A stretch of 57,482 nucleotides of DNA from Chloroflexota bacterium (GCA_022824225.1 JAJEAH010000026.1:1-57482), one strand, 5' to 3'. Shown: positions 17,330 to 26,405, numbered from the stretch's first letter. Numbers and translations: made by a program. Notes: generated by a model not told the origin, from the sequence alone.

Positions 17330-17706
17330 GGCTGCGACCTCTTTCTCTTGCGATTGGACGAAGCGAGTACAGCGTCGGATGCCGTGTAAGGCAGGGACAG
17401 CCTTGCCCCGGCGCCGCTCTCTGGATTCCATTGCCGCAGGCGGCGTATCGCGGCGCAGGCGGCGAGAATCTCCATGGAAAACGGCGGTTCTGCGTGCCTT
17501 GACCCTAGTGTACTGCACGCGCCGCTGGAAAACTACGCCTGGGAAGGCGTTCGCCTAGGCAGGCGTTCGCCTGAGCAAGCGCCCGCCCGCCCGGCGCACC
17601 CCCTTGCCCGCCGCACGTCCCCGCCCGGTTGCCTGCATGCATGCGCGTGCGCAAGCACGTACAATAGGTGAGAATAACGCCAAAGCAGCGCGGGAGTGAG
17701 CGTTCC
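17330..17706. other. divergent intergenic region with tandem 12-base palindromes
   Basis: This spacer separates the divergent PhyH and DUF3604 genes. Two copies of AGGCGTTCGCCT (17545-17556 and 17561-17572) sit 16 bases apart and are near-perfect palindromes. An alternating purine-pyrimidine run lies near 17633-17663. Operators for both genes would be expected here. No gene was recognised. Confidence 0.5.
17545..17572. promoter_or_regulatory. candidate tandem operator (two AGGCGTTCGCCT palindromes)
   Basis: Two 12-base palindromic units with 16-base periodicity lie in the spacer between divergent genes, a usual arrangement for a dimeric regulator. Functional assignment is inference; a simple repeat is the alternative. 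Confidence 0.35.
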
Positions 17707-18906
17707 ATGGTGAGACAACCGGCAGGCTACCGCCTGGTATGGGGCGACCTGCACATACATTCATACTTTTCGTCATGCTATTGGGGCCCGGAGACGCTCC
17801 CCGACGGCTTCGACGGTTCGCCCGCCGATTGCTACCGCTACACCCGCGACGTGGCGGGCATGGACTATGGCGCGGTGACCGATCATACCTGGTCGGGCGA
17901 CAAGCGGATGCTGGCGGCGGACGAATGGGCGGAGATTCTGGCCGCCAACCGCCAGTACCACGACCCGGACCGCTTCGTGACCATCCCGGCGTACGAGTGG
18001 AATGCTCCCGGCGACCGGCAGTGGGGCCACCGCAACACGATCTTCAACCACGACGAGCCGCCCATCCTGCGCAGCGGCTCGGCGGTGACTGAGCTTTCCC
18101 AGCTCTGGGAGCAGCTTGCCGCCTTGCCCTACGCCGCCCTCAGCATTCCCCACCACATCGCCCGCGACGCCACACCGTACGATTGGTCGCAGCACAGCGC
18201 CGAGTGGGAACCGGTGGTGGAGATGACGTCGCTCTGGGGCAACTACGAGTACCAGGGCAATCCCCACGAGTGCGATCCCAACTGGTCGCCGAGCGCCACC
18301 GGCAGTTTTCTCCAAGACGGGCTCGCCCAGGCCCGGCGTATCGGCGTAATCGGCGGCGGCGACAACCACACCGGCCACGCCGGCGGCCACTACTTCGATA
18401 CCCAGCAGCCGAACCTCACGAATTCCGAGCGCCTTGCGCGGCTGAGCCGCTTCCGCATGAATGCCCTGGGCACCGGCATCGGCGGACTCTACGTTACCGA
18501 ACTGACGCGAGACGGGATCTTTGCGGCGCTGCGCGACCGGCGGTGCATTGCCGCCACGGGCCGCAAGATCGCGCTCTGGACGGAAACCAACGGCCTGCCC
18601 ATGGGCAAGGAAGGACCCGCCCTGGAGGACCGCCCCCGCGCGGTCGCGTTTGCCGTCTCCGGCAGCGAGCGCATCCGGAGCGTCACGCTCATTCGCAACG
18701 GCGTGGACGTGCAACGCGTCTACGGCGACGACTACCACCACGAAGGCGTGTTTCGGGATACGGACTCGCTGGAAGATCTGCTGAAAGTCTCGCCCAGCGT
18801 CGGCAACGGCATCGGCGAACACTGGGTCTACTACTACGTGCGCGCCGTGCAGCAAGACGGCCGCACGGCGTGGTCGAGTCCGGTTTGGTTCCCGGTGGCC
18901 GTCTGA
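17707..18906 (+). CDS. DUF3604 family protein (PHP-like metal-dependent hydrolase), copy 1
   Basis: A 399-residue protein of the DUF3604 family, which resembles PHP-type metallohydrolases. Probable metal ligands are Asp14, His16 and His18 in 'WGDLHIHSYFS', then 'TDHTWSG', 'IPAYEWN', 'HHIARD' and 'GGGDNHTGHAGG'. The C-terminal ~120 residues look like a beta-sandwich ('RAVAFAVSGSERIRSVTLIR'). There is no signal peptide. ATG 17707 is preferred over an upstream in-frame GTG-like extension because the conserved domain begins almost immediately. It is divergent from the PhyH dioxygenase. A second, longer paralog is at 52538. The biochemical reaction of this family is not established. Confidence 0.85.
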   Translation: MVRQPAGYRLVWGDLHIHSYFSSCYWGPETLPDGFDGSPADCYRYTRDVAGMDYGAVTDHTWSGDKRMLAADEWAEILAANRQYHDPDRFVTIPAYEWNAPGDRQWGHRNTIFNHDEPPILRSGSAVTELSQLWEQLAALPYAALSIPHHIARDATPYDWSQHSAEWEPVVEMTSLWGNYEYQGNPHECDPNWSPSATGSFLQDGLAQARRIGVIGGGDNHTGHAGGHYFDTQQPNLTNSERLARLSRFRMNALGTGIGGLYVTELTRDGIFAALRDRRCIAATGRKIALWTETNGLPMGKEGPALEDRPRAVAFAVSGSERIRSVTLIRNGVDVQRVYGDDYHHEGVFRDTDSLEDLLKVSPSVGNGIGEHWVYYYVRAVQQDGRTAWSSPVWFPVAV

Positions 18907-19314
18907 GCGCATTTGGCCGCGTGCGGCTGCCGCGCAAGTGCGGTTGCTCGTCGTACGCCCGCGCGGCACGCGAGCGGCCGGCAGGTTCTTGCACTCGGCC
19001 GCCGGCCATGCAACCGTTTAGGAGGCTCGGCTGTCACAAGGCGCTACGCCGCTCCTCCGTGAGTGTGGCTGCGGCGCGGCGGCTCAGGCGGCGGCGAACC
19101 GCCGCATGCGCTCTGCCCGCGGCCGTTGCTGCCTATTGTTGCGGCAAAGCGCGGCGCGTAGCATGATGGTATAGCGCGCGCAGCGCAGTCGCTGGCAAGA
19201 GAAGCCGGATGCGCGGCGTACAGGTCGCGAACGGCAGGCAAGCGCAGGTAACAAGCTAGCGCCGGTCTCAACCCCGCGCTGCCGGTGAACCACACGTTGA
19301 GCAAGGGATCAACC
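18907..19314. other. intergenic region, nothing recognised
   Basis: There are 408 bases of high G+C between the DUF3604 gene and the methyltransferase. Only the AAGGGA ribosome-binding site before 19315 is evident; open frames are overlapping and Arg-rich, typical of non-coding high-G+C DNA. Confidence 0.5.
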
Positions 19315-20049
19315 ATGGCTGCAGAAACGCAGGACGAACCGGATGGCGCCCCACCTTCGGTGTTTTCGCCGGTCCGCGACCTGGTCATGCCCGCGCTGGA
19401 ACTTCCCGCTCACTTTGCGTTCAACGAACGGCTGAAGCTGGATGGCTTGGAGTTCCTCGCGCACTTGCCGGAACAGACGTTTCCTGTAGCCTTCTTCGAT
19501 CCGCAGTATCGTGGCCTGCTGGACAAGATGTCCTACGGCAACGAGGGGCGCAACCGCAACCGGGGCCGTTCCGCGCTGCTCCAAATGACCGACGAGACGA
19601 TCACCGCGTTCATTCGCAGCCTGGACCGCGTGCTGATGCCCAGCGGTCACGTTTTCTTGTGGATGGACAAATTCCACCTCTGCGAGGGTTTTTCCCACTG
19701 GCTGGCGGACACGAAACTTGCGGTGGTAGACCTCGTGACGTGGGATAAAGGCCGCATTGGCATGGGCTACCGCACCCGGCGCAAGAGCGAGCACCTGGTG
19801 GTGCTGCAAAAGACGCCCCGCCGGGCCAAGGGCGTGTGGAAACTGCACGACATCCCGGACGTGTGGGCGGAGACGGTGCCTCGCGGCGCAGAGACTCACC
19901 GCAAGCCCGTAGAGTTACAGGGCGCGCTCATCGCGGCGGTCACCAACCCCCGGGACGTGGTGATCGATCCGGCGGCGGGGAGCTTCTCCGTGCTGGAAGC
20001 GTGTTTGCAGCGCAATCGCGTCTTTCTCGGCTGCGACATCGAGGGCTAA
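19315..20049 (+). CDS. solitary DNA methyltransferase (N6-adenine/N4-cytosine type, beta order)
   Basis: A 244-residue site-specific amino-methyltransferase. The catalytic motif IV is 'FFDPQYRG' (Asp62-Pro-Gln-Tyr65), a variant of DPPY. It precedes the SAM-binding motif '[14 protein letters not shown]' (Asp218-Cys228), so the motif order is that of the beta class. The middle region ('[22 protein letters not shown]') contains the usual motif VIII-like and target-recognition segments. The start is ATG 19315 with AAGGGA upstream. No restriction endonuclease is adjacent, so this is an orphan methyltransferase that could serve regulation or protection, or be of phage origin. The target sequence cannot be predicted. 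Confidence 0.88.
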   Translation: MAAETQDEPDGAPPSVFSPVRDLVMPALELPAHFAFNERLKLDGLEFLAHLPEQTFPVAFFDPQYRGLLDKMSYGNEGRNRNRGRSALLQMTDETITAFIRSLDRVLMPSGHVFLWMDKFHLCEGFSHWLADTKLAVVDLVTWDKGRIGMGYRTRRKSEHLVVLQKTPRRAKGVWKLHDIPDVWAETVPRGAETHRKPVELQGALIAAVTNPRDVVIDPAAGSFSVLEACLQRNRVFLGCDIEG

Positions 20050-20206
20050 CCGTCCGCACCGCTACCGGCGCCCCGGCGGGCAGTCGGCCTCCGGTTGCCC
20101 ACCACGTAGGGCGGCGCCACAGACGGCGTGTGCGCAAGAGACTTAACGTCTGGATTCTACCGGACCACGTGTATCCCAAAGCCAAAGTAGCTAGAGGCAG
20201 CATGCA

Positions 20207-21238
20207 ATGAGTACAGCACCGGTCCGTGTCGGCATCATCGGCGCAGGCGCGAACACGCGCGGCAAGCACATTCCCGGCTTGCAGGCCATAGACGGCGTCG
20301 AAATTGTCAGCGTCTGCAACCGCAGTCCCGCTTCCAGCGCCCGGGCGGCGCAGGAATTCAGCATCCCCCAGACGTATGACAATTGGAACGAACTCGTGGC
20401 AGCGCCCGATACCAACGCCATCGTCATCGGCACGTGGCCGTATCTCCACTGCACGGCCACGCTGGCGGCGCTGGCCGCCAACAAGCACGTGCTCTGCGAG
20501 GCGCGCATGGCCATGAACGCAGCCGAAGCCCGGGAGATGCACGGCGCGGCGCAAGCGAATCCGCATCTGGTCGTCCAGATCGTGCCGTCGCCGATGACGC
20601 TGCGGGTGGATGCCACGCTCCAACGCCTGCTGGCGGAAGGCTACGTGGGCGATGCCCTGGCTATCGAGGTGCGCGTGGGCGGCGATTTCCTGGACCCCGC
20701 CGCGCCGCTGCACTGGCGGCAGAACTTCGACCTGAGCGGCTTCAACATCATGAGCATGGGCATCTGGTACGAGGCCGTGCTGCGCTGGGTGGGCGAGGCC
20801 ACCCGCGTGCAGGCCATGGGCAAGATCTTTGCCCGCACCCGCCAGGATGAAGGCGGCGCCGCGCACGCGGTGCGAGTGCCGGAGCACGTGGACGTGATCG
20901 CCGACATGGCCTGCGGCGCGCAACTGCACATGCAGGTATCCAGCGTCACCGGCTTGGCGGGCGCGCCGGAAGCCTTCATCTTCGGCAGCGAGGGCACGCT
21001 GCGCTACGCCGACGACCGGCTGTACGGCGGCAAGCGGGGAGACGCCGCCTTGCAGGAAATCCCCATTCCCGCGCACGAGGCCGGGGGCTGGCGCGTGGAA
21101 GAAGAGTTCGTGAATGCCATTCGCGGTGTGGAGGCCGTCACCCACACCACACCCGCGGCCGGAGTGAAGTACATGGAATTCACCGAAGCGGTTACCCGCA
21201 GCCTGCAGAGCGGCCAAGCAATCGCCTTGCCGCTGTAG
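20207..21238 (+). CDS. Gfo/Idh/MocA family oxidoreductase lacking the EKP lysine
   Basis: A 343-residue two-domain NAD(P)-dependent oxidoreductase. The Rossmann domain starts with 'VGIIGAGANTRGKHIPGL' and the C-terminal alpha/beta domain spans about residues 125-330. The family's hallmark E-K-P, whose Lys helps catalysis, is replaced by Glu98-Ala99-Arg100 ('HVLCEARMAM'). Such variants are seen in subfamilies with altered chemistry, and Arg100 could take over part of the role. The start is ATG 20207. It is convergent with the amidohydrolase at 21409, with a strong hairpin terminator between them. A sugar or cyclitol substrate is likely from the family. Confidence 0.88.
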   Translation: MSTAPVRVGIIGAGANTRGKHIPGLQAIDGVEIVSVCNRSPASSARAAQEFSIPQTYDNWNELVAAPDTNAIVIGTWPYLHCTATLAALAANKHVLCEARMAMNAAEAREMHGAAQANPHLVVQIVPSPMTLRVDATLQRLLAEGYVGDALAIEVRVGGDFLDPAAPLHWRQNFDLSGFNIMSMGIWYEAVLRWVGEATRVQAMGKIFARTRQDEGGAAHAVRVPEHVDVIADMACGAQLHMQVSSVTGLAGAPEAFIFGSEGTLRYADDRLYGGKRGDAALQEIPIPAHEAGGWRVEEEFVNAIRGVEAVTHTTPAAGVKYMEFTEAVTRSLQSGQAIALPL

Positions 21239-21357
21239 GGGTGGGTAGCGAACGCTACCGCTCAAAGCGAGAGGCACGCCCTCGGAGAACGGCACGCTCT
21301 AGGAGAACGGCACGCACCGGATGGCGGGCGCCGGCGTCCTAACACCGGACAAAGAGA

Positions 21358-21389
21358 ACAGGCCGGGCAGCGCTCGCTGCCCGGCCTGT
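21358..21389. terminator. bidirectional hairpin terminator
   Basis: A perfect 15-base-pair stem (ACAGGCCGGGCAGCG and its complement) with a 2-base loop lies between two convergent genes. It is flanked by AAAGA on the left and TCTTT on the right, so it can act for both strands. Confidence 0.85.
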
Positions 21390-21408
21390 GTGTCTTTCGG
21401 CAAGCTTG

Positions 21409-22314
21409 CTAGCCCAGCACGTTCGCCAACACGCGCTCGGCGTTGCCCTGCGTGATGGCGTGGTACTTCTCGTCGGATTCGCAATACTCCTTCAGCAGCG
21501 GCAGCGTCTGCATGGCAAAGCACGGGCGGTCGCCCATGCCTTCCCAGTTGCCCTTGCCGTCCAAGCAGTGGCAGTCCGTGGCCCAGAGCAGCTTCTGCCA
21601 GTGGCGGTTCACGAAGTCGCGGCCGAACTCAGGATCGCGGCTGATGGCGTTCAGCCCCGAACCGGCGGAGAGATCGCCATAGAGATTCGGGTACTTCTCC
21701 AGCCACTGGTCGGTCAAGCCGCCGCGCACCACCGGCCCGCGCGGATAGCTGGTGTAGCCCTCGGCGCGCCAGTCGCGGGGCGCCTCGGCGCTCACGTTCG
21801 CCCACCACGCCTGGGCGTGGGCTACGAAGACCGTATCGGGAAACGACTCCAGCACCTGGTCGAAGACCTCGAAGTTATAGTTATAGTTGCGGTACTCGAA
21901 GTGGAGGAGCACCACCCAGCCCAGCTTGCCGCAGAGCTCGTAGATGTCCAGGCTGTCCGGGTGGTCCACCGGCAGCCGCACCTTGTGCTCGCCAAAGCCC
22001 ATACAGCCTAACTCGTGGAAACGGCGAATCTCATCGAGCGCGTCGGCCCGCAGCGGGTCTACGTGGCAAAACGGGATGATGGTGTCGGGGAAGCGATTAT
22101 GGGCCTGCAGCGCGTAGTCGGTGCGCATGGCCGTTTGCTCCACACCCCACTTCTCCTTGGCCATGGCCGTGCTGTTGCCCTTGGCCAACGGCAGCACCAC
22201 CGCCTTGCCGCCGCCGTGGGCGTCGATGTGGGCCACCACGTGCTCGCCCACGCGCGGGTTGCCGGCGTCGTAGTCCGTCGGCACCATGATGTGCTGATGA
22301 AAGTCGATCGGCAT
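21409..22314 (-). CDS. amidohydrolase (Amidohydro_2 family)
   Basis: A 301-residue metal-dependent TIM-barrel hydrolase. The N-terminal 'PIDFHQHIMVP' supplies the His-x-His metal site, and further barrel ligands are expected in 'VLLHFEYRNYN', 'VFVAHAQAWW' and 'LWATDCHCLDG'. The family includes decarboxylases such as ACMSD and lactonases or hydrolases of aromatic and sugar-derived compounds. ATG 22314 was chosen because AAGAGGAAA precedes it and the barrel starts at once; an upstream in-frame extension is basic. It is on the same strand as, and 170 bases downstream of, the Gfo/Idh/MocA gene at 22485, so a joint catabolic role is plausible. Confidence 0.88.
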   Translation of the reverse strand: MPIDFHQHIMVPTDYDAGNPRVGEHVVAHIDAHGGGKAVVLPLAKGNSTAMAKEKWGVEQTAMRTDYALQAHNRFPDTIIPFCHVDPLRADALDEIRRFHELGCMGFGEHKVRLPVDHPDSLDIYELCGKLGWVVLLHFEYRNYNYNFEVFDQVLESFPDTVFVAHAQAWWANVSAEAPRDWRAEGYTSYPRGPVVRGGLTDQWLEKYPNLYGDLSAGSGLNAISRDPEFGRDFVNRHWQKLLWATDCHCLDGKGNWEGMGDRPCFAMQTLPLLKEYCESDEKYHAITQGNAERVLANVLG

Positions 22315-22484
22315 GGGTTTCCTCTTTTCCCTATTAGGTCGTGCGCGCAACTGGGTCCCCGCAATGGATCACGCCAGCGCACGCCGCCTGACATGCTCCC
22401 GCGCCTCGCGCTACTCGCCGCCGCTCAGTTTTCCGTAGAGAACGACAGCATCCGTATTCGCTGTGCTGCGCCCGGTTGCCGCGC

Positions 22485-23474
22485 TCACGCGCTCACGTCT
22501 TGCGGCTTGCCCGTTTCAATCGCAGCAAAGAACGCGTGGGCCAGCAGTGTCGCGCGGCGGCCGGCGTGGTGGTCGGCTCCGATACGCCACGGCGCGCCGG
22601 ACTGCAGGCAGCCGGCGAACTCGGCCAATTCCTGGTGCAAGCCTTCCGGGTCTTGGCCGCCGGGCGCGTGGAGGGCGGTGCGGTCACCGGCCTGCGGACC
22701 GGATACAGCCGCAGTATGCAGACGGTCATGGAGTTGCACGCTGATGCCGTCGGCAAAGACCTCGAAGAAGAACTTGGAGACCAGGCTCGTATCCGCCGCG
22801 TCGCCCTGGATCACACTGGCCGCCGCGCCGTTGGCGAACCGGATCGTGCCGGCCATGTTGTCGGGGTAGGTCTTGTCGGCATGAGTGTAATTGCCGCCAA
22901 CGGCGAAGACCTCCACCGGCGCCGCGCCTGCCAGGTAGCACACCAGATCAAACGTATGGCAGCCCTGGGAGAGAATGTTGCCGCCGCCTCGTACCGGATC
23001 AACCGCCCACAGCGCATCGTCCCAGCGATTGCAGAGCATGTGCCCCAGGAGCAAGAACGGTTCCGGCGCCAGGCGTTTGGCCTCTTGGACGAGCGGCGCG
23101 AAGCGCAGCTTGAAGCCCGTCATCAGGCGCACGTCGGCCGTTTCCACCGCCTCCACCAGCGCGTCGCACTGGGGCACGGTCATGGACATGGGTTTTTCCA
23201 TGAGCATGTGCTTGCCCGCTTCCGCCGCTGCCAGGCCGAAGGTGACGTGGGTGTCGTGGTTGGTGGCAATGAGCACCGCATCGACGGCGTCGTCGCGCAA
23301 CACCCGGTGCGGGTCCGTGGTGGCGTATGCGCCGCCAAACTCGTCGAGAAAGCCCTGCGCGGCCTCCTCCCGCGCGTCGGCGAAGCCATGCAGGCGCACG
23401 TTCTCCAGCGCCACCGCGTTGCGCATGTGGCTCCGCGCCATACTGCCGCACCCGATCACACCCAGCGTAAGCAT
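22485..23474 (-). CDS. Gfo/Idh/MocA family oxidoreductase with intact EKP motif
   Basis: A 329-residue NAD(P)-dependent sugar/inositol-type dehydrogenase. It begins directly with the Rossmann motif 'LGVIGCGSMARSHM' and contains 'HMLMEKPMSMT', so the catalytic Lys of EKP is present, in contrast to the paralog at 20207. The substrate domain includes 'GGGNILSQGCHTFDL', with the usual Gly-rich and His motif. The start is ATG 23474 with AGGAG about 10 bases upstream. It is probably co-transcribed with the amidohydrolase downstream. The substrate is unknown. Confidence 0.92.
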   Translation of the reverse strand: MLTLGVIGCGSMARSHMRNAVALENVRLHGFADAREEAAQGFLDEFGGAYATTDPHRVLRDDAVDAVLIATNHDTHVTFGLAAAEAGKHMLMEKPMSMTVPQCDALVEAVETADVRLMTGFKLRFAPLVQEAKRLAPEPFLLLGHMLCNRWDDALWAVDPVRGGGNILSQGCHTFDLVCYLAGAAPVEVFAVGGNYTHADKTYPDNMAGTIRFANGAAASVIQGDAADTSLVSKFFFEVFADGISVQLHDRLHTAAVSGPQAGDRTALHAPGGQDPEGLHQELAEFAGCLQSGAPWRIGADHHAGRRATLLAHAFFAAIETGKPQDVSA

Positions 23475-23907
23475 GGTCTCTGTGCACTCCTGTCGGGCTC
23501 GCACCGCCAGCCGCGCGCTGCCCGCGCCGCCGGTCACGCGCCAAGAAAGACATACGCCGCTCAATGTTCAGTGTGAGCATAGCACAGCCGGGCGGCTACT
23601 GTGATGCCTTGCGCGGGACGCGGGCAGCGCGAGGGCTTAAAGTCGCGCAGAGACGCGCGGCACGCGGTGAGCAGCGGCCGGCTGCGCAGATAATTACCCT
23701 CTTGACACATCGTATTCTTCCGTACCGTGTGGTATCATGGTAACTGTATAGTCCTACGCAACTGCGAGCCGAGGGCGAAGCGTGTGCGCTCTCCGACCGG
23801 GCGCCGGTCTTTCAAAGCCGCGCGCAACCGTGATGCGAGCGGGAAGCGGGTTGTGCGCCCGGCGGACGCGTGCGACCTACTGTTAGAGTGCAAGAGGGCG
23901 AACACCG
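23475..23907. other. divergent intergenic region
   Basis: There are 433 bases between the divergent oxidoreductase and coiled-coil genes. A consensus TTGACA occurs at 23702-23707 but no -10 lies at the right distance. A TACC-GTGT-GGTA dyad lies near 23723-23734. No gene was recognised. Confidence 0.45.
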
Positions 23908-24249
23908 ATGGCAATTGTGGACACCCACGAGGCGTTTGAGCGCCTTACGGGGGCGGGCTTCAGCAAAGACCAAGCCGAGACGTTGATTCAGACAGTGGGG
24001 GAATCCCGCGACGTCTTGGCCACCAAGGCCGATCTCGAATCCTTAGCGCAGGCTACCAAGGCCGACATAGACAGCTTAGCGCGACAGACCAAGGCCGACA
24101 TCGACGCCTTGGCACAGCAGACCAAAGCGGACATAACCGCCGTACAAGGGAGCCTGCGCGAACTGGAGTTGCGTTTGCGCCTGCAAATGTACGGGGTGGC
24201 GGTTGTCGTGATCGGCGTTCTCACCGCGCTGGAGTTCATACCGCGATAG
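23908..24249 (+). CDS. small coiled-coil protein with hendecad repeats and C-terminal membrane anchor
   Basis: A 113-residue protein resembling DUF1640-type coiled-coil membrane proteins. Residues 38-81 are four exact 11-residue repeats of the type (A/Q)TKADIDSLAR, which predicts a right-handed hendecad coiled coil. Residues about 94-111 ('YGVAVVVIGVLTALEFI') form a single membrane helix at the C-terminus. The N-terminal 35 residues look like a small helical head ('FERLTGAGFSKDQAETLIQTV'). The start is ATG 23908, preceded by AGAGGGCGAAC. The function is unknown; mitochondrial DUF1640 relatives are calcium-uniporter regulators or assembly factors, but that role need not apply. Confidence 0.8.
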   Translation: MAIVDTHEAFERLTGAGFSKDQAETLIQTVGESRDVLATKADLESLAQATKADIDSLARQTKADIDALAQQTKADITAVQGSLRELELRLRLQMYGVAVVVIGVLTALEFIPR

Positions 24250-24291
24250 TTCGCCCGCCTTCAGCGGGCGTTCGCCCGCCTTTGACGGGCG
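24250..24291. repeat. two tandem 21-base hairpin repeats
   Basis: Two copies of TTCGCCCGCCTTCAGCGGGC-type units (24250-24270 and 24271-24291) immediately follow the stop codon. Each folds as CGCCCG(C)/(G)CGGGCG. They may terminate the coiled-coil gene or represent a small repeat family; a degenerate third unit follows. Confidence 0.6.
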
Positions 24292-24542
24292 CTCACCCGC
24301 TGAACGAGGGAGCTTACGCGCGGAGCGTCGGCATTTGCGCGCGGAGCGCGGACGCGCACGAGTGGAGTGCGGCGCCTCCATCCCCGCGCGAGCGGTCAAT
24401 CCGATTTCTCGTTTCTCGGATGGTTCGCTCCGTTCCGAATGTAGAGGGCTGTCGAACCTATGCGCGCATTCAGGGCGCGCGCTGCCCGCATGCTATGCGC
24501 ACACTCGTGAATTACGGCCCACAGAGAGGTGCCGACTGAGAG

Positions 24543-26405
24543 ATGCCGTTACCGGTTGAGGAAGTAAAGGCGCAAGTCCCGTTGGTGGACGTGGTCAGCG
24601 CCGCGGTGCGGTTGCAGCCCAGCGGCCGTTACCTCAAAGGCCTGTGCCCGTTTCACGAGGAAAAAACCCCCTCATTCTTCGTCTTTCCAGAACGCGGCAC
24701 CTGGCGCTGCTTTGGCTGCGGCCGGGGCGGCGACGTCATTTCGTTTGCGATGGAGCGCGATCAGGCTACCTTTGTGGAAGCGGTGGGCGCGCTGGCGCGG
24801 GAGGCCGGTATCGTGGTCTCGCCGCAGGAAGAGCGCAAACGCAGCCGCCTGCAACTGCTCGGCCAGGTAAACCAGGAAGCGGCGGAATTCTACCACCGCC
24901 TGCTCAAGGAATCGCCGGAGGCCAAAGCGGCGCGGGAGTACCTGGCGGAGCGGGACATCAGCCAGGAGACCATCGCCCGCTTCATGTTGGGCTTTGCGCC
25001 GAGTAGCTATGGCATCGTGCGCTCGCACTTGGTCAGCCTGGGCTTCGCGCCGGAGGATCTACTGCAGGTGGGGCTGCTCAGGCAGGGCGACCGCGAACCG
25101 TATGACTACTTTCGAAACCGGATCATGTTCCCCATTCGGGACGCCCGGGGCCGGTTCTGCGGCTTTGGCGCCCGCACGCTCAGCGCCGAGATTCAGCCGA
25201 AGTATCTCAACACGCCGCAGACGCCGCTGTTCGATAAGAGCGGGCTGCTCTACGGCCTGGACCTCGCCCAGCAGCCGATTCGCGAGCGCAAGCAGTGCAT
25301 AGTCGTGGAAGGATACACGGATGTGCTCATGGCCCACCAGCATGGCGAGACCAACGTGGTCGCCAGCATGGGCACTGCGCTCACGGAAAAGCACGTGCGC
25401 GCCGTGAAGGGCCTGACCACGAACCTGGTCTTGGCGTTGGACCCCGACGCCGCCGGCAGCGCCGCCACCTTGCGGGGTCTGGAAGTGGCAAGGCGGGCGT
25501 TCGACCGGGTAGACGCCCGGGTCTCGCTGGGCGACGTCATGCGCCTGGAAAGCACGTTGGCCGCCGATATTCGCATCGCCGTACTGCCGGAGGGCAAAGA
25601 CCCGGACGAACTGCTGCGCGCGGATAGGGACGCCTGGCGGCAGCGCATCGAGAGCGCCGAGCCGTTTGTGGACTACGCCTTTCGCTTCATCGCCCGGGAG
25701 CACAACTTGAACAGCACCCAAGGCAAGCGCGCGGCGGTGCAGGCCCTGGCGCCGCTCATCACCGACGTTGCCGATCCGGTCGCCCGCCAGCACTATCTCA
25801 AACGCCTGGGGCAGGTGCTGGACCTGGGCATTCAGAGCGAAGTCCTGATGAATCTCATGCACGCGCAGCGTCCGGCGCGCCGGACCGCGCGGACGGCCCG
25901 GCGCAAGGATGAGGAAGATCCCGCCAAGAACGGCCCGGCGCAGGCAGGGGACCGGCTGGAAGAGTATCTGCTGGGACTGCTGATCGTGCATCCGCAGACT
26001 CACGCGCTGGCGGCGGACGTCATCGATGCCGAGGACTTTCACCAGCCGTTGCACCGGCAGGCGTTCGCGCACCTGGCAGCGGCAGGCAACGGGCAGGCGG
26101 CGGCGGACGACGCGGCGGAGGACAACGTGCGCGGTTTGCTCGACCGCCTGCGCCAGGCAGGCAGCCACCAACCCCGCATAGACGAGGCGCACCTGAACCC
26201 CACGGTCGTTGCCGCCGCGCTGCGCCTCAAACAACGAAATTTGCAGGAGGAGAACGCCGACCTGCAGTTGCTCCTAGCCAATGAGCGCAATGACCGCGAG
26301 CAGCCGCTGGGTACGCAAATCCGTGAGGAAGTCCGCCGGATCGGCGAACAACTGCGCCGGATAAACCGCGCGCTGAAACAGACGAGCTTCATCCGCACCC
26401 CGTAG
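24543..26405 (+). CDS. dnaG: DNA primase
   Basis: A 620-residue primase that lays RNA primers for replication. The N-terminal zinc-binding domain has Cys35, His38, Cys56 and Cys59 ('LCPFHEEKTPSF' and 'CFGCGRGG'). The catalytic core holds 'YFRNRIMFPIRD', and the TOPRIM segment has Glu256 in 'IVVEGYTDVLM' and Asp300/Asp302 in 'ALDPDAAG'. The C-terminal helicase-binding domain spans about 440-600. The start is ATG 24543. It lies 102 bases upstream of rpoD, the standard macromolecular-synthesis arrangement; rpsU is absent here. Confidence 0.97.
   Translation: MPLPVEEVKAQVPLVDVVSAAVRLQPSGRYLKGLCPFHEEKTPSFFVFPERGTWRCFGCGRGGDVISFAMERDQATFVEAVGALAREAGIVVSPQEERKRSRLQLLGQVNQEAAEFYHRLLKESPEAKAAREYLAERDISQETIARFMLGFAPSSYGIVRSHLVSLGFAPEDLLQVGLLRQGDREPYDYFRNRIMFPIRDARGRFCGFGARTLSAEIQPKYLNTPQTPLFDKSGLLYGLDLAQQPIRERKQCIVVEGYTDVLMAHQHGETNVVASMGTALTEKHVRAVKGLTTNLVLALDPDAAGSAATLRGLEVARRAFDRVDARVSLGDVMRLESTLAADIRIAVLPEGKDPDELLRADRDAWRQRIESAEPFVDYAFRFIAREHNLNSTQGKRAAVQALAPLITDVADPVARQHYLKRLGQVLDLGIQSEVLMNLMHAQRPARRTARTARRKDEEDPAKNGPAQAGDRLEEYLLGLLIVHPQTHALAADVIDAEDFHQPLHRQAFAHLAAAGNGQAAADDAAEDNVRGLLDRLRQAGSHQPRIDEAHLNPTVVAAALRLKQRNLQEENADLQLLLANERNDREQPLGTQIREEVRRIGEQLRRINRALKQTSFIRTP

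Noticed and set aside
17633-17663. Alternating purine-pyrimidine stretch as a Z-DNA regulatory element
   Set aside because: It is short, and such runs are common in high-G+C genomes; no supporting context.
23702-23752. TTGACA near 23702 as a promoter for the coiled-coil gene
   Set aside because: The nearest TATCAT and TATAGT lie 24 and 39 bases away, too far for a sigma-70 promoter.
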